From the NCBI RefSeq assembly GCF_016907515.1, contig NZ_JAFBBY010000001.1, positions 5,270,001 through 5,334,000 on the forward strand: a stretch of 64,000 nucleotides of DNA, written 5' to 3'. The notes beneath the pieces are model-generated. The model saw nothing but the letters and a program-made list of their open reading frames with translations, made no database searches and was not told the DNA's origin. This stretch comes from Nocardioides nitrophenolicus. Lineage in GTDB: Bacteria > Actinomycetota > Actinomycetes > Propionibacteriales > Nocardioidaceae. Each line of letters begins with the position of its first letter. The first letter of the stretch is position 1. Made by a program: the position numbers and the translations under genes. Shown piece by piece: positions 7,826 through 17,079 of the stretch.

Positions 7826-10800
7826 ATGACTTCGCTGACAGATGTCCGTCCGAGTAGGGACGGCGACCAGTTCCACTACACATGGGCAGCGCGCCAGTCG
7901 CTACGTCTGCTGGACACCACCGCCGGATTGACCGCGCTCTACGTGGAAGCGGTCGATCCAAGCGAGCACCGATCGCGGGCTGAGGCGGATCCGGGCAACA
8001 ACGTCGCTCGACTCGCGGCCGATGACTCCTCGCCACTCACAGGTGACGAGGTGATCGACCTCGCCGAGTACTGGGGTTCCAGCGACATCGACGACGCTGA
8101 TCTCGTCGTCTACCGCCAGTTCAAGCACTCCACCACACGGCCGGACGAGGCCTGGACCTTCTCGTACCTGACCAAGACTCTCGTCGGCTTCGCGAAGAAG
8201 TACCGCTCCCACCGCGACAACCATCCAGAGGCCTTAGGCCGGATCAGGTTTGAGTTCATCACCAACCGTCCGATCAGTGACTCAGCCCTAAAGACACTCG
8301 ACGACCTCAAGAAGGGCAAGCCATCCACCGCCGCCGACTCGGTCCGACGCAGGCTGGCCGACATCCTCGACGCCGACGACATCGTTGACCTCGCCAACGC
8401 GCTAGACGTCGATCTTCGGGCCCCCGCGCTACTGAAGTTGCGTCAGCTCTTGGAGACCCAAGTCGCCGGGCTGCTCCCCGGCGCGCCAGGGGATCAAGCA
8501 TTACTGCTGAGAGAGATGATCTCAAGCCGCGCGACGTCCGTCTCGGGCAACCAACCCGCGGTCTACCGCGAGGACGTTTTGGCTGCGCTAAAGACGTCAG
8601 ATGACCAACTGCTGCCTGCCCCGAACCTCATCCAAACTCCCACCACCCCCCTCACGAGAGGCCAGTTCACCGAGATCGCCGACGCGGTATGCGCGGCACA
8701 GGGAATGCCTGTCGTGATCCACGGCCCAGGCGGAGTGGGCAAGAGCGTGCTGTCCATGGCGCTCCTAGAACTTGGTCCGCCCCGCAGCGAAGCCCTCGTT
8801 TACGACTGCTTCGGAAACGGCTCGTACAGGCGCCCCAGCAGCGCACGCCATCAGGCCAAGCAAGGTCTAGTGCAACTGTCGAACGAGCTCTCCGCGCGAT
8901 CCCTATGCGACCCGCTCGTCCCATCAGCGACAGCAGACGACACGGACTACGCGCGCGCCTTCCTAGGACGCCTCGAGAACGCCGCCGCAACCATCGGGGC
9001 CACATCACCAGACGCCCTACTCACCATCGTGATCGATGCGGCCGACAACGCCGCCATGATGGCTGCCGACGCAGGGGACCGCCCGTTCGTTGCAGGACTG
9101 CTGCGCGAAGAACTCCCGCCCAACGTAAGGCTGGTCGTCACGTGCCGCACCGAAAGACGCAACCGACTTGACCTACCGCCACATCACCTGGACATTCGAC
9201 TCGAGGGGTTCGACCTAGCTGAGACCCGCGCACATGTTGAGCAAGCCTTTCCAAGCGTGTCCGCAGCAGACGCCGCCGAGTTCCACGCCCGCACCAGCCG
9301 CAACCCGCGAGTCCAAGCCACCGTGCTCGAGGCGACCAGCACCATCGAAGAAGCGCTTGACTGGCTAGCCCCCAATCCTGTTTCTCCCGCCGCTGCCCTC
9401 GACTCCATCATCGAACGCCAGATAGCCGAGGTGCGCGACAGCCACCACAGCAGCGCCGCCGAGATCGACCAAATTTGTATCGGTCTGGCAGCACTCCGAC
9501 CGATGATCCCCGTCCGCGTCCTCGCGGAGCTGTCAGGCATCGAGGAATCGCTCGTCCTCAGCTTCGTCACAGACCTTGGCCGGCCTCTGCTGATCGATAG
9601 CGGGACGGTCCAGTTCCGCGACGAACCCACCGAGACCTGGTTCCGCGACCACTACCGACCCGCGGGCACAAGCCTGGACGAGTTTTTGCTGCGCCTCACA
9701 CCGCTCGCTGACAGCGACGCCTACGTTGCCGCATCACTCCCCGCGCTGCTCTTCGAGGCGAACCGGTTCGACGATCTGGTCCAACTCGCACTCTCGGACG
9801 AGGGGCTGCCCGACAACACACTTCCGCCGCACCAACGCAACGAGCTGCAGCGGCGGGAGATCTCGCAGCAGAGGACGCAGTTCGCGCTGAGCGCCGCTCT
9901 GCGTGGAGACCACGACTTCGCCGCGACCCGGCTCGCGTTGCGTCTCGGCGAGCTCACGGCGGGCAGGACCAGGCGACTCAAACTCATCAGAGACAACACC
10001 GACCTGGCTGCCCGGTTCCTGGATGCCCACGTGCTGGAGCAACTCGTGGCCACGCGCGCTGTCACGGGCAAGTGGCCGAGCTCGAACCTGCTGTACGAAG
10101 GCGCCCTCCTGGCTGGCGCGCCCGGTCAATCCGAGCAAGCCAGGAATCGACTCCGAAGCGCCGTGACCTGGGTCCGAGCCTGGACCCAGCAAGCGGCCAG
10201 AGATGACGAGCGCTCGAACGTCAGCGACAAGGACGTCATGCAGATCGCATGGGGTCTGCTCAACACTGACGGCCCCGATGCATGCGTCGACTACCTGCTT
10301 CGCTGGACCCCAAGAACACTCGCGTTCGATGTCGGCGTGCTCGTGGCCCGACGTCTGGCCGATGCAGGGCGGGTGGCCGACCTCGAGTCGCTGGCTCTGA
10401 GCACACGCGGGAAGTACGCGAAGTTCGCCGTCGCCCAGGTATGCGCCGAGCGGGATCTCCCCATGACGCCCGAGGTCGTCACGCACCTTCTGAAGCCGGC
10501 GTTGAAGAGATCCAAGCCAGTTCGGCCGAGCCGACGAGCCGGCGAGTCATGGGCCTCGCCCATGAACGAACTGGTCCACGAAGGACTGACCGCCATCGTT
10601 TGGCTGATCACCCGCGCCCTCGCCACCAGTTCGATCTCGACAGACGACGCCCACCGCGTCCTGAATGTTTATCTGCCCGCAGACATGGGGCGCAGAACAG
10701 GCGAGTGGCACCACCGCGACCTGTGGGTACCGCTTCTCGGGTTCGCACTGCGAGCAAGGCTCGAAGGGCGCGAACTCACCGCCACGGAGATCGAAGGCCC

Positions 10801-13800
10801 AGACATCACCAGGGCGCGCGAGCGTAAGCACTTTGAGTCGTCCAGGTCGTTGCGGGCCTATGAAGCCAACGTGGAACCGCTAGTGGGGTGGGCGAACCTA
10901 TGGACTGCGCTGCAGTTCGATCCGAGCCCGGCGCTGCTCTCTGAGTTCTCCGACAAGGCGAGAGCGTTCTTGAGCCGCGAGGGCACGCGCCGGCACAACG
11001 ACGAAGAGACCGACCAGGTCCAGCTGAACATCACCGCTTCGGTCATCCTCAGCGTGCTGGTAGAACACCCTGCAACCCTCACTAGCACCGACATCACCGC
11101 GTTCTGTGAACGTAATCGAGACAGCCTGTGGCGCTCGACGATGATCCAACTCGTCCAGCGAGCATCGGCCTCCGACGACCTGGGCGAGGTGACAGCCGAG
11201 CTTGCTCGGCAGGTGCACGCTGACTTGCTGGTGGCCCGGGAGGATGCACACGAGAAGGCGAAGGGCCTGGTCCTGCTCGCGCGAGCGACGTACCAGGCAT
11301 CACCACACGAGGCCGAGATTCACTTCCAAGCAGGGCTCGACATCGCAAACGCGATCGGGGACGACGCATGGTCACGGTTCGATGCGTTCGTCGAAATTGC
11401 CCTACTCGCCGGCGAGACGAGTGACGACGAACCCGGTCGTGCCTACCGGATGGGGCAGATCTCGGAAGGCCTAGAGGAGTACCTCGGCGACTCCCTCGAC
11501 TTTGCACGCGTCGCTCGGGTCGCGGCTGGGCTGAGCGTCCCCGAAGCACTCGCCCTGGTCTCACGCTGGAGAGACCGGCGCGTCGCACCGGTCGCCCGCC
11601 TCGCCGAACCATTCTGCACCAAACCAGTGGGGTTACTCGCAGAGGACCCGGCCCTAGCCCTCGCCTTGTTGCCGTTCTGCGACCGTCACCCCGCGATCGA
11701 CACTCTCGCCGAGGTTCTCGCGTCGTCAACACTCCCGGCGACGCCAGTCATCGTGGCCCTGCTGCGGCTGTGGCGGACCGAGCCTCCCAAGAGAGACGCG
11801 CTAGACCGTGCGCTCGATGTACTCGGCATCCCTAAGCGCACAATCGAAGCCATCGACCCCACGCTCCTGATGCATCGCGAGGCGGCGGCCGAGACGACTG
11901 AGGTCGCGGTTACCGACGCGCGTCCCGCACCCACGAGCTACACGGACATCGACTTCACTTCGGTCGAGGGCTGGGTCATTGCACTGGACCGAGCGCAGAG
12001 ACGTCCCGACCGCGATGCTCTCTTCGACCATGTGGCATCGGTAGGATTCAGCGCGCCGATCCTTGAGGCGTTCGGCAACTGCCCAACCGTCGACGTGTGG
12101 CATCTCGCGGTGATCCTCGAGAGGCTGGAGACGGCCTCCCTCTCGATGGGCGCGCAGAGCGCCCTGGACGTCGCACTGACAACGTTGCTTGGGCGGCTCG
12201 GCTCGGCCTACCTTCTGGTGTCCTATCGGTCCCTCGACGTCGCACGGCTGCGATCGCTCACAGGACGGGAGACTGACTACGGACGTGTTGCCAGCCGGGC
12301 CGTGGCCGACCAGCCAGCGTACGAGCCCGAGGAGGCGTTCACACTCGCTGCCAAGCTGGCCACACGCCTCACGCCTGCGGATCGCCTCAGTATCTTCGAC
12401 GCAGCAGCCAGCCTCTTCACTAACACTGCACCCCCAAACTCCTTCGACGGTCCCCATCCGGCCGGCATGACGGCGAACTGCGACAACGTCACAGCAGTTG
12501 CCTGCCTGATCTGGACCGCGCTTGGTGACCCCGCACCGGCGACACGGTGGCTAGCAGCCCATGCAGTCCATCTCCTGTTGTCGATCGAGGCGCCGCACCT
12601 TGCCGAGCGGATGTGCGAGGTGGCGATGGGCAGCGTCGACCCAACTGTGTTCAGAGACGCTCGGCTGCCGTTCTACGACAAGCACGCGACTCAGTGGCTT
12701 CTCCTTGCTCTTTCGCGCGCCTCGCTCGAGGCGAGATCGCTACCCCAGGTCGCGAAGTTCGCGCCGTTGTTGCGGCAGGTGCTGGAAGGTCCTCGACACG
12801 CCGTAACGAGCCCACTCACTCGCGACATAGTCCTTCGCCTCCAACGCGCAGACCTCACCCCTGAGGGATTGAACTGGCCCCCAGCCGTCGAATCCATCGG
12901 TCGACCACTAGGAGTGGTCCGCCGACCCTGGGGGCGCGGGGACGTCGTCAGGTCATTCAGCGAACTGAACGCGCTAGTCCGACGCGAGGCCTGGAACCCT
13001 GCGCTCGATACGGACACCGATGACTGGGATGCGGACGACGTCCTCGATGAGGACCTCAACGACGATTTCGGCCCCGGCGAGGACGCAGACGACGATGACG
13101 ACGAGACATTCAGGTTCTTCTTCGACTTCCGGTCATATTGGTGCGACCGACTAGCGAGGGCGTTCGGAGTGACCGACACCTCGATCGAGAAACTCGTAAA
13201 CGAGGTGCTCATCGACCGGTGGAAGGTCGAGTGCCGAGGTCGAGTAGAGGACGATCCCCGGCACGAGCTGCGGCTGTACCCACGACACTCGTACTCACAG
13301 AAGTCCGAGTGGCCACAAGAAGAGGATCTAGACTTCTACCTGGCCGTCCATGGGTTGTACGAGGTCGCAGGCAGCCTGCTCCAACTTCTTCCGGTAGGCC
13401 AAACCTACGACGAGGACGAGGAGACAGGCGAGTCGGAGTACTCGCGGTTCCTCTCGCATCACGTCCCAACGCGCGCCGACGGAAGATGGCTGTCCGATCG
13501 TGCGGACGCGGTGCCCTTACAGGCACAGGTCCCTGGTAGATCAGGGGCCGTAGGGGGAGTCCGCGCCGACGAGACCACATGGCCGTTCGAGATCAACGCC
13601 ACGATCTTCCGAGATGAACTGCAGCCTGAGCCGGATCTTCTGTCAGTCTCTGCATACCGGTCGGTCCAGCACTACAGCCGCAATGAAACGATCCACGTGA
13701 GCAGCGCTCTGGTTGCGCCAATCAGCGCACGATCTCTTCTGCGCGCGATGCAGACTGCGCCCGACACCCGGGCCTTCCGCCTCCCTGATGCGTCGAACCG

Positions 13801-14275
13801 TGAGTTCACATCCGAGGTCGTCGGGTTTGAGCTCACCGGCTGGATCGAGGAGCACGGGTACGCCGAAGGTCTGGACTGCAAGGACCCGCTCGCAAGCGGG
13901 ATGCACTACCCACCGCAGCGCCCATCGACAGCTCTGCCAGCACTCGCCAAGCTCAGCCCAGACGCAGACATGCGTATCTGGCGAGATGGCGAGCAGATTG
14001 TCTTCATCTCCAGGATCTGGGACGACTCCGACGCCGGAACGAGCTCCCACGGCAGTTTCGGCCACCAGTTGCTCGTCGACCGGCCGAGCCTCTCCGCGCT
14101 GCTCCGGCGGCTGGACCGATGGCTCATCGTCGAGGTGCAGATCAGGCGGTACGTCGACTCTAGCGAGTACCGCACCTCCGGCGTCGGTAGGAACGACGAC
14201 GAGCGGCTGCCTTATTTGGAGCCTTACACGAAGTACTTCTTGGTTGACCTCGCAGGAGACATTCATGACCAGTGA
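7826..14275 (+). CDS. Giant DUF4297-nuclease/STAND NTPase, AVAST (Avs3-like) defence protein
   Basis: This is a 2149-residue protein. Residues 1 to about 240 look like the DUF4297/Cap4 double-stranded DNA nuclease. They include DGDQFHYTWAARQSLRLLD, acidic Glu41 and Asp92, and a QFKH motif with Gln98 and Lys100 typical of PD-(D/E)xK enzymes. A STAND/NACHT ATPase follows, with Walker A GPGGVGKS at residues 300-307, Walker B TIVIDAADNA with Asp404, and VVTCRTERR as a sensor-like motif. From about 600 to 1720 the protein is a long run of helical repeats, the expected ligand sensor. It is followed by a very acidic linker (about 1728-1759) and a compact C-terminal domain. In known Avs proteins the sensor binds a phage protein such as terminase or portal, and the nuclease is then switched on. 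The ATG at 7826 has a weak ribosome site; an in-frame ATG at 7790 is less likely. Family assignment is from motifs, and the phage target is unknown. Confidence 0.85.
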   Translation: MTSLTDVRPSRDGDQFHYTWAARQSLRLLDTTAGLTALYVEAVDPSEHRSRAEADPGNNVARLAADDSSPLTGDEVIDLAEYWGSSDIDDADLVVYRQFKHSTTRPDEAWTFSYLTKTLVGFAKKYRSHRDNHPEALGRIRFEFITNRPISDSALKTLDDLKKGKPSTAADSVRRRLADILDADDIVDLANALDVDLRAPALLKLRQLLETQVAGLLPGAPGDQALLLREMISSRATSVSGNQPAVYREDVLAALKTSDDQLLPAPNLIQTPTTPLTRGQFTEIADAVCAAQGMPVVIHGPGGVGKSVLSMALLELGPPRSEALVYDCFGNGSYRRPSSARHQAKQGLVQLSNELSARSLCDPLVPSATADDTDYARAFLGRLENAAATIGATSPDALLTIVIDAADNAAMMAADAGDRPFVAGLLREELPPNVRLVVTCRTERRNRLDLPPHHLDIRLEGFDLAETRAHVEQAFPSVSAADAAEFHARTSRNPRVQATVLEATSTIEEALDWLAPNPVSPAAALDSIIERQIAEVRDSHHSSAAEIDQICIGLAALRPMIPVRVLAELSGIEESLVLSFVTDLGRPLLIDSGTVQFRDEPTETWFRDHYRPAGTSLDEFLLRLTPLADSDAYVAASLPALLFEANRFDDLVQLALSDEGLPDNTLPPHQRNELQRREISQQRTQFALSAALRGDHDFAATRLALRLGELTAGRTRRLKLIRDNTDLAARFLDAHVLEQLVATRAVTGKWPSSNLLYEGALLAGAPGQSEQARNRLRSAVTWVRAWTQQAARDDERSNVSDKDVMQIAWGLLNTDGPDACVDYLLRWTPRTLAFDVGVLVARRLADAGRVADLESLALSTRGKYAKFAVAQVCAERDLPMTPEVVTHLLKPALKRSKPVRPSRRAGESWASPMNELVHEGLTAIVWLITRALATSSISTDDAHRVLNVYLPADMGRRTGEWHHRDLWVPLLGFALRARLEGRELTATEIEGPDITRARERKHFESSRSLRAYEANVEPLVGWANLWTALQFDPSPALLSEFSDKARAFLSREGTRRHNDEETDQVQLNITASVILSVLVEHPATLTSTDITAFCERNRDSLWRSTMIQLVQRASASDDLGEVTAELARQVHADLLVAREDAHEKAKGLVLLARATYQASPHEAEIHFQAGLDIANAIGDDAWSRFDAFVEIALLAGETSDDEPGRAYRMGQISEGLEEYLGDSLDFARVARVAAGLSVPEALALVSRWRDRRVAPVARLAEPFCTKPVGLLAEDPALALALLPFCDRHPAIDTLAEVLASSTLPATPVIVALLRLWRTEPPKRDALDRALDVLGIPKRTIEAIDPTLLMHREAAAETTEVAVTDARPAPTSYTDIDFTSVEGWVIALDRAQRRPDRDALFDHVASVGFSAPILEAFGNCPTVDVWHLAVILERLETASLSMGAQSALDVALTTLLGRLGSAYLLVSYRSLDVARLRSLTGRETDYGRVASRAVADQPAYEPEEAFTLAAKLATRLTPADRLSIFDAAASLFTNTAPPNSFDGPHPAGMTANCDNVTAVACLIWTALGDPAPATRWLAAHAVHLLLSIEAPHLAERMCEVAMGSVDPTVFRDARLPFYDKHATQWLLLALSRASLEARSLPQVAKFAPLLRQVLEGPRHAVTSPLTRDIVLRLQRADLTPEGLNWPPAVESIGRPLGVVRRPWGRGDVVRSFSELNALVRREAWNPALDTDTDDWDADDVLDEDLNDDFGPGEDADDDDDETFRFFFDFRSYWCDRLARAFGVTDTSIEKLVNEVLIDRWKVECRGRVEDDPRHELRLYPRHSYSQKSEWPQEEDLDFYLAVHGLYEVAGSLLQLLPVGQTYDEDEETGESEYSRFLSHHVPTRADGRWLSDRADAVPLQAQVPGRSGAVGGVRADETTWPFEINATIFRDELQPEPDLLSVSAYRSVQHYSRNETIHVSSALVAPISARSLLRAMQTAPDTRAFRLPDASNREFTSEVVGFELTGWIEEHGYAEGLDCKDPLASGMHYPPQRPSTALPALAKLSPDADMRIWRDGEQIVFISRIWDDSDAGTSSHGSFGHQLLVDRPSLSALLRRLDRWLIVEVQIRRYVDSSEYRTSGVGRNDDERLPYLEPYTKYFLVDLAGDIHDQ

Positions 14276-15053
14276 GAGCGACCCTGTCATCGAACTCGGC
14301 AAGAGCCTTGCCGACGCCCTCGACGCCAGCGACATCGTCGGACGATGGATGGCTCACCATCTCGCAGACCTCATCACCCGGTCCGAGGCACAGCCCGCCG
14401 ATCAGGAGCTCGCGAGGGAGACGCGCGAGGTCATTTTGAAGCTGTGGGAACACAAGGCTGGCGGCCGATTCACGACAACGCCGTTCGGGTACGTGCAACC
14501 GGTCCTCGCCGCTCTCGCACGGCTCGAGCCAGATCCACCACCCTGGGCCCACTTCCGGACACTCTCCGCCGAGGAACTGCCGCCGGCCAACCGCCTGGCG
14601 CAGTATCCCATTCTCGAGACGGCATGCGACATGGACCGAGAGTTCGGGCAGTTGGTGCGGCTGGCCGTCGCACTAGCCGCTCAGGCCGCTCTGGAGCGTG
14701 AGGAGCCTTGGGTGGTTGCGGCCACGGCAGTGGGCGGCACCGAGGTCGACGACGTGCTGCAACAACTTCAAAGTAGGATCCGCGCCTATCGCCTCGAGAC
14801 AGCGCTGTATCAACACCCCGGTTCCGCGGACGAGCCGTTCGATCCAGATGATAGTGACCTGCCGGAGTCCGCTCAGCCAACCCAGGTAGACGGAGACCAG
14901 CATTCAAGCTCAGCTGATGAGGTCGTCGCCATAGCCCTCAACGCGGCGATTGCTCGGTGCAGGGATCTTCTCGGGCGTCTTGATCACTTAGTCGCTGGGC
15001 CCAAACCCGCAGGTGCACCAACGACATCAGAGGCAACTGAGTCCGCCGAGTAG
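14265..15053 (+). CDS. Unknown partner protein co-encoded with the STAND NTPase
   Basis: This is a 262-residue soluble protein with no signal peptide or membrane segment. Its ATG lies inside the STAND gene's end (11-base overlap) behind AGGAGA, so the two are surely one operon and probably made together. The N-terminal two-thirds are helical, with DALDASDIVGRWMAHHLADL, ETREVILKLWEHKAGG and LEREEPWVVAATAVGG. A disordered acidic segment (about 195-220) and a final helix AIALNAAIARCRDLLGRL follow. I recognise no catalytic motif. Type III AVAST systems are also described with a small second gene (avs3B). Whether this protein is its counterpart cannot be decided here. It may modulate the NTPase, or protect the cell from it. 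Confidence 0.75.
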   Translation: MTSESDPVIELGKSLADALDASDIVGRWMAHHLADLITRSEAQPADQELARETREVILKLWEHKAGGRFTTTPFGYVQPVLAALARLEPDPPPWAHFRTLSAEELPPANRLAQYPILETACDMDREFGQLVRLAVALAAQAALEREEPWVVAATAVGGTEVDDVLQQLQSRIRAYRLETALYQHPGSADEPFDPDDSDLPESAQPTQVDGDQHSSSADEVVAIALNAAIARCRDLLGRLDHLVAGPKPAGAPTTSEATESAE

Positions 15054-15370
15054 TCGTACTGCATTGTCAAGTTCGCGGTCTCTCGCCCGAGATCGTTCGC
15101 AATGACAACCGCTTGTCTGGCACACCCATCGACGCCCAGGTCCGCCTGAGGGTCGGCCATTGTCTCGGAGTCGATGGGAATGTCTGAGTCGCGTTCCATG
15201 ACGGCCAACGCAGAGGAAAGCGCCGCGGGCCGCGCCGACAACGTTGGTTAGTCGCTGAGCCGGCACCGGACCGCCGGTCCGCGCGATAAGGCGCTCCCGC
15301 GACATTCTGGGCGGAATGATGCTCGCCGGAGTTGGCACACCTCCGCCCGCGCGAGCCGCTCTCGAAGCGA
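15054..15370. other. Gene-free right flank of the island
   Basis: No convincing gene is visible between the STAND partner gene and the glnA terminator. A small perfect hairpin, CGGACC-GCC-GGTCCG at 15267-15281, has no following T-run and cannot be called a terminator with confidence. I found no tRNA fragment and no direct repeat matching the left edge of the island. Confidence 0.5.
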
Positions 15371-15399
15371 CGATGGCCCCGGGGAACCCGGGGCCATCG
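15371..15399 (-). terminator. Terminator of glnA
   Basis: A perfect 13-base-pair inverted repeat (CGATGGCCCCGGG and its complement) has a 3-base loop GAA. It starts 36 bases past the glnA stop on the minus strand. There is no T-run, as is common for actinobacterial terminators. It also insulates glnA from the island. Confidence 0.8.
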
Positions 15400-15435
15400 C
15401 GCAGACGAGCCAGCAGAACCAGCTCAGGTCACGAC

Positions 15436-16857
15436 TCAGATGTCGTAGTACAGCTCGAACTCGTGCGGGTGCGGCCGCAGCTGCACCGGAGCGATCTCGT
15501 TCTCCCGCTTGAACGACGTCCACGTCTCGATCAGGTCGGGCGTGAACACATTGCCGACCGTGAGGAAGTCGTGGTCGGCCTCGAGCGCGTCGAGCACGGC
15601 GCCGAGGGAGGTGGGGACCTGGGCGATCTCGGCCATCTCGTCCGGCGGGAGCTCGTAGATGTCCTTGTCGATCGGTGCGGCCGGCTCGGTCTTGTTCTGG
15701 ATGCCGTCGAGGCCGGCGAGCATGAGGGCCGAGAAGGCGAGGTACGGGTTCGCCGACGGGTCGGGGAACCGGGTCTCGATGCGCTTGGCCTTGGGGTTGC
15801 TGCCGGTGATCGGGATCCGGACCGAGGCGGAGCGGTTGCGCGAGGAGTAGACCAGCGAGATCGGGGCCTCGTAGCCGGGGACCAGGCGGTGGTAGGAGTT
15901 CACCGTCGGGTTGGTGAACGCGAGCAGCGCCGGGGCGTGGGCGAGGATGCCGCCGATGTACCAGCGGGCCATGTCGGAGAGGCCGCCGTACCCGGTCTCG
16001 TCGTAGAACAGCGGCGAGCCGTCCTTCCACAGCGACTGGTGCACGTGCATGCCGGAGCCGTTGTCGCCGAAGATCGGCTTCGGCATGAAGGTGACCGACT
16101 TGCCCTGCTCCCAGGCGGTGTTCTTGATGAGGTACTTGAACTTCATCACGTCGTCCGCGGCCTTGAGCAGCGTGTCGAAGCGGTAGTTGATCTCGGCCTG
16201 GCCGGCGGTGCCGACCTCGTGGTGGGCTCGCTCGACCTGGAGGCCGCAGGCCTCGAGGTTCTTGACCATGTCGGCGCGCAGGTCGCTGTAGTGGTCGTAC
16301 GGCTCGACGGGGAAGTAGCCGCCCTTGAGGCGGGTCTTGTAGCCCTTGTTCTCGCCGTCGTCCTTGCCGGAGTTCCACCAGCCCTCGACGGAGTCGATGT
16401 GGTAGTAGCCCTCGTTGACGCCCGTCGAGTAGCGCACGTTGTCGAAGATGTAGAACTCCGCCTCGGGCGCGAAGAACGCGGTGTCGGCGATGCCGGTCGA
16501 GGAGAGGTAGGCGAGCGCCTTCTTGGCGATGTTGCGCGGGTCGCGCGAGTACGCCTCACCGGTGATCGGGTCGTGGATGAAGAAGTTGACGTTGAGCGTC
16601 TTCGCCTTGCGGAAGGGGTCGATGTACGCCGTGGTCGGGTCGGGGAAGAGCGACATGTCCGACTCGTTGATCGCCTGGAAGCCGCGGATCGAGGAGCCGT
16701 CGAAGCCCAGGCCGTCGTCGAAGACGGACTGGTCGAAGGACGAGGCCGGCACGGTGAAGTGCTGCATCACACCGGGCAGGTCGCAGAAGCGGACGTCGAT
16801 CATCTCGACGCCCTCGTCCTTGATGTACTTGAGCAGCTCTTCGCTGTTGTTGAACAT
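15436..16857 (-). CDS. glnA: Type I glutamine synthetase
   Basis: This 473-residue enzyme makes glutamine from glutamate, ammonia and ATP in the cytoplasm and normally forms dodecamers. [28 protein letters not shown] (the catalytic loop region), [21 protein letters not shown] and [13 protein letters not shown] are the usual active-site segments. Tyr401 in DIYELPP is the adenylylation site, so this is a beta-subtype enzyme regulated by GlnE. ATG 16857 follows GAGGAGG and is chosen over upstream in-frame codons. Transcription is very likely controlled by GlnR through the operator at 16974-17011. In M. tuberculosis, glnA1 is next to RDD, DUF4191, lipA and lipB genes, as it is here apart from the inserted GSIII gene. 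Confidence 0.97.
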   Translation of the reverse strand: MFNNSEELLKYIKDEGVEMIDVRFCDLPGVMQHFTVPASSFDQSVFDDGLGFDGSSIRGFQAINESDMSLFPDPTTAYIDPFRKAKTLNVNFFIHDPITGEAYSRDPRNIAKKALAYLSSTGIADTAFFAPEAEFYIFDNVRYSTGVNEGYYHIDSVEGWWNSGKDDGENKGYKTRLKGGYFPVEPYDHYSDLRADMVKNLEACGLQVERAHHEVGTAGQAEINYRFDTLLKAADDVMKFKYLIKNTAWEQGKSVTFMPKPIFGDNGSGMHVHQSLWKDGSPLFYDETGYGGLSDMARWYIGGILAHAPALLAFTNPTVNSYHRLVPGYEAPISLVYSSRNRSASVRIPITGSNPKAKRIETRFPDPSANPYLAFSALMLAGLDGIQNKTEPAAPIDKDIYELPPDEMAEIAQVPTSLGAVLDALEADHDFLTVGNVFTPDLIETWTSFKRENEIAPVQLRPHPHEFELYYDI

Positions 16858-16973
16858 TCGGTCCTCCTCGGCTGTGGCTCCGCGGCCCAGCCATCGGTTC
16901 AGCCTGTGGCGATCGGGGCGCTCCGGCACGGCGACGGGCCGGAAACCCTCCCCGGCAACCTACCGAATGACCT

Positions 16974-17011
16974 GTTGCGGTCGCAGTACCGCATTGTTTC
17001 GTCCGTGTTAA
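16974..17011 (-). promoter_or_regulatory. GlnR operator upstream of glnA
   Basis: Read on the minus strand, the elements are TTAAC, GAAAC, GTACT and GCAAC, each separated by exactly six bases. This reproduces the a1-n6-b1-n6-a2-n6-b2 layout of actinobacterial GlnR boxes (gTnAC-n6-GaAAC repeated). It lies about 117-154 bases before the glnA start, a normal place for this regulator. GlnR adjusts glnA to nitrogen supply. Confidence 0.75.
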
Positions 17012-17029
17012 CAACGTGCGCACGCCGAA

Positions 17030-17060
17030 CTGCCCCGACCCGCTGAGGGGGCCGGGGCAG
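17030..17060 (-). terminator. Terminator of the type III glutamine synthetase gene
   Basis: CTGCCCCG (17030-17037) pairs with CGGGGCAG (17053-17060). An inner CCC/GGG adds to the stem after one mismatch, giving a strong hairpin about 20 bases past the stop of the minus-strand GSIII gene. It separates that gene from the glnA operator. Confidence 0.7.
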
Positions 17061-17079
17061 CTCGGGGGAGCGCCGGGGG

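Noticed and set aside
7309..7876. Overlapping short minus-strand frames before the STAND gene
   Set aside because: There is no ribosome binding site, the composition is like non-coding GC-rich DNA, and there is no recognisable motif.
14984..15241. 85-codon minus-strand frame after the STAND partner gene
   Set aside because: It partly overlaps the end of the partner gene and shows no conserved motif or start signal.
15267..15281. CGGACC-GCC-GGTCCG hairpin as terminator of the STAND operon
   Set aside because: The stem is only six pairs, there is no T-run, and it is more than 200 bases past the stop. Such small palindromes are common at this GC content.
5330..15370. Attachment-site repeats or an integrase flanking the island
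   Set aside because: I compared both flanks by eye and found no matching direct repeat, tRNA fragment or recombinase gene.
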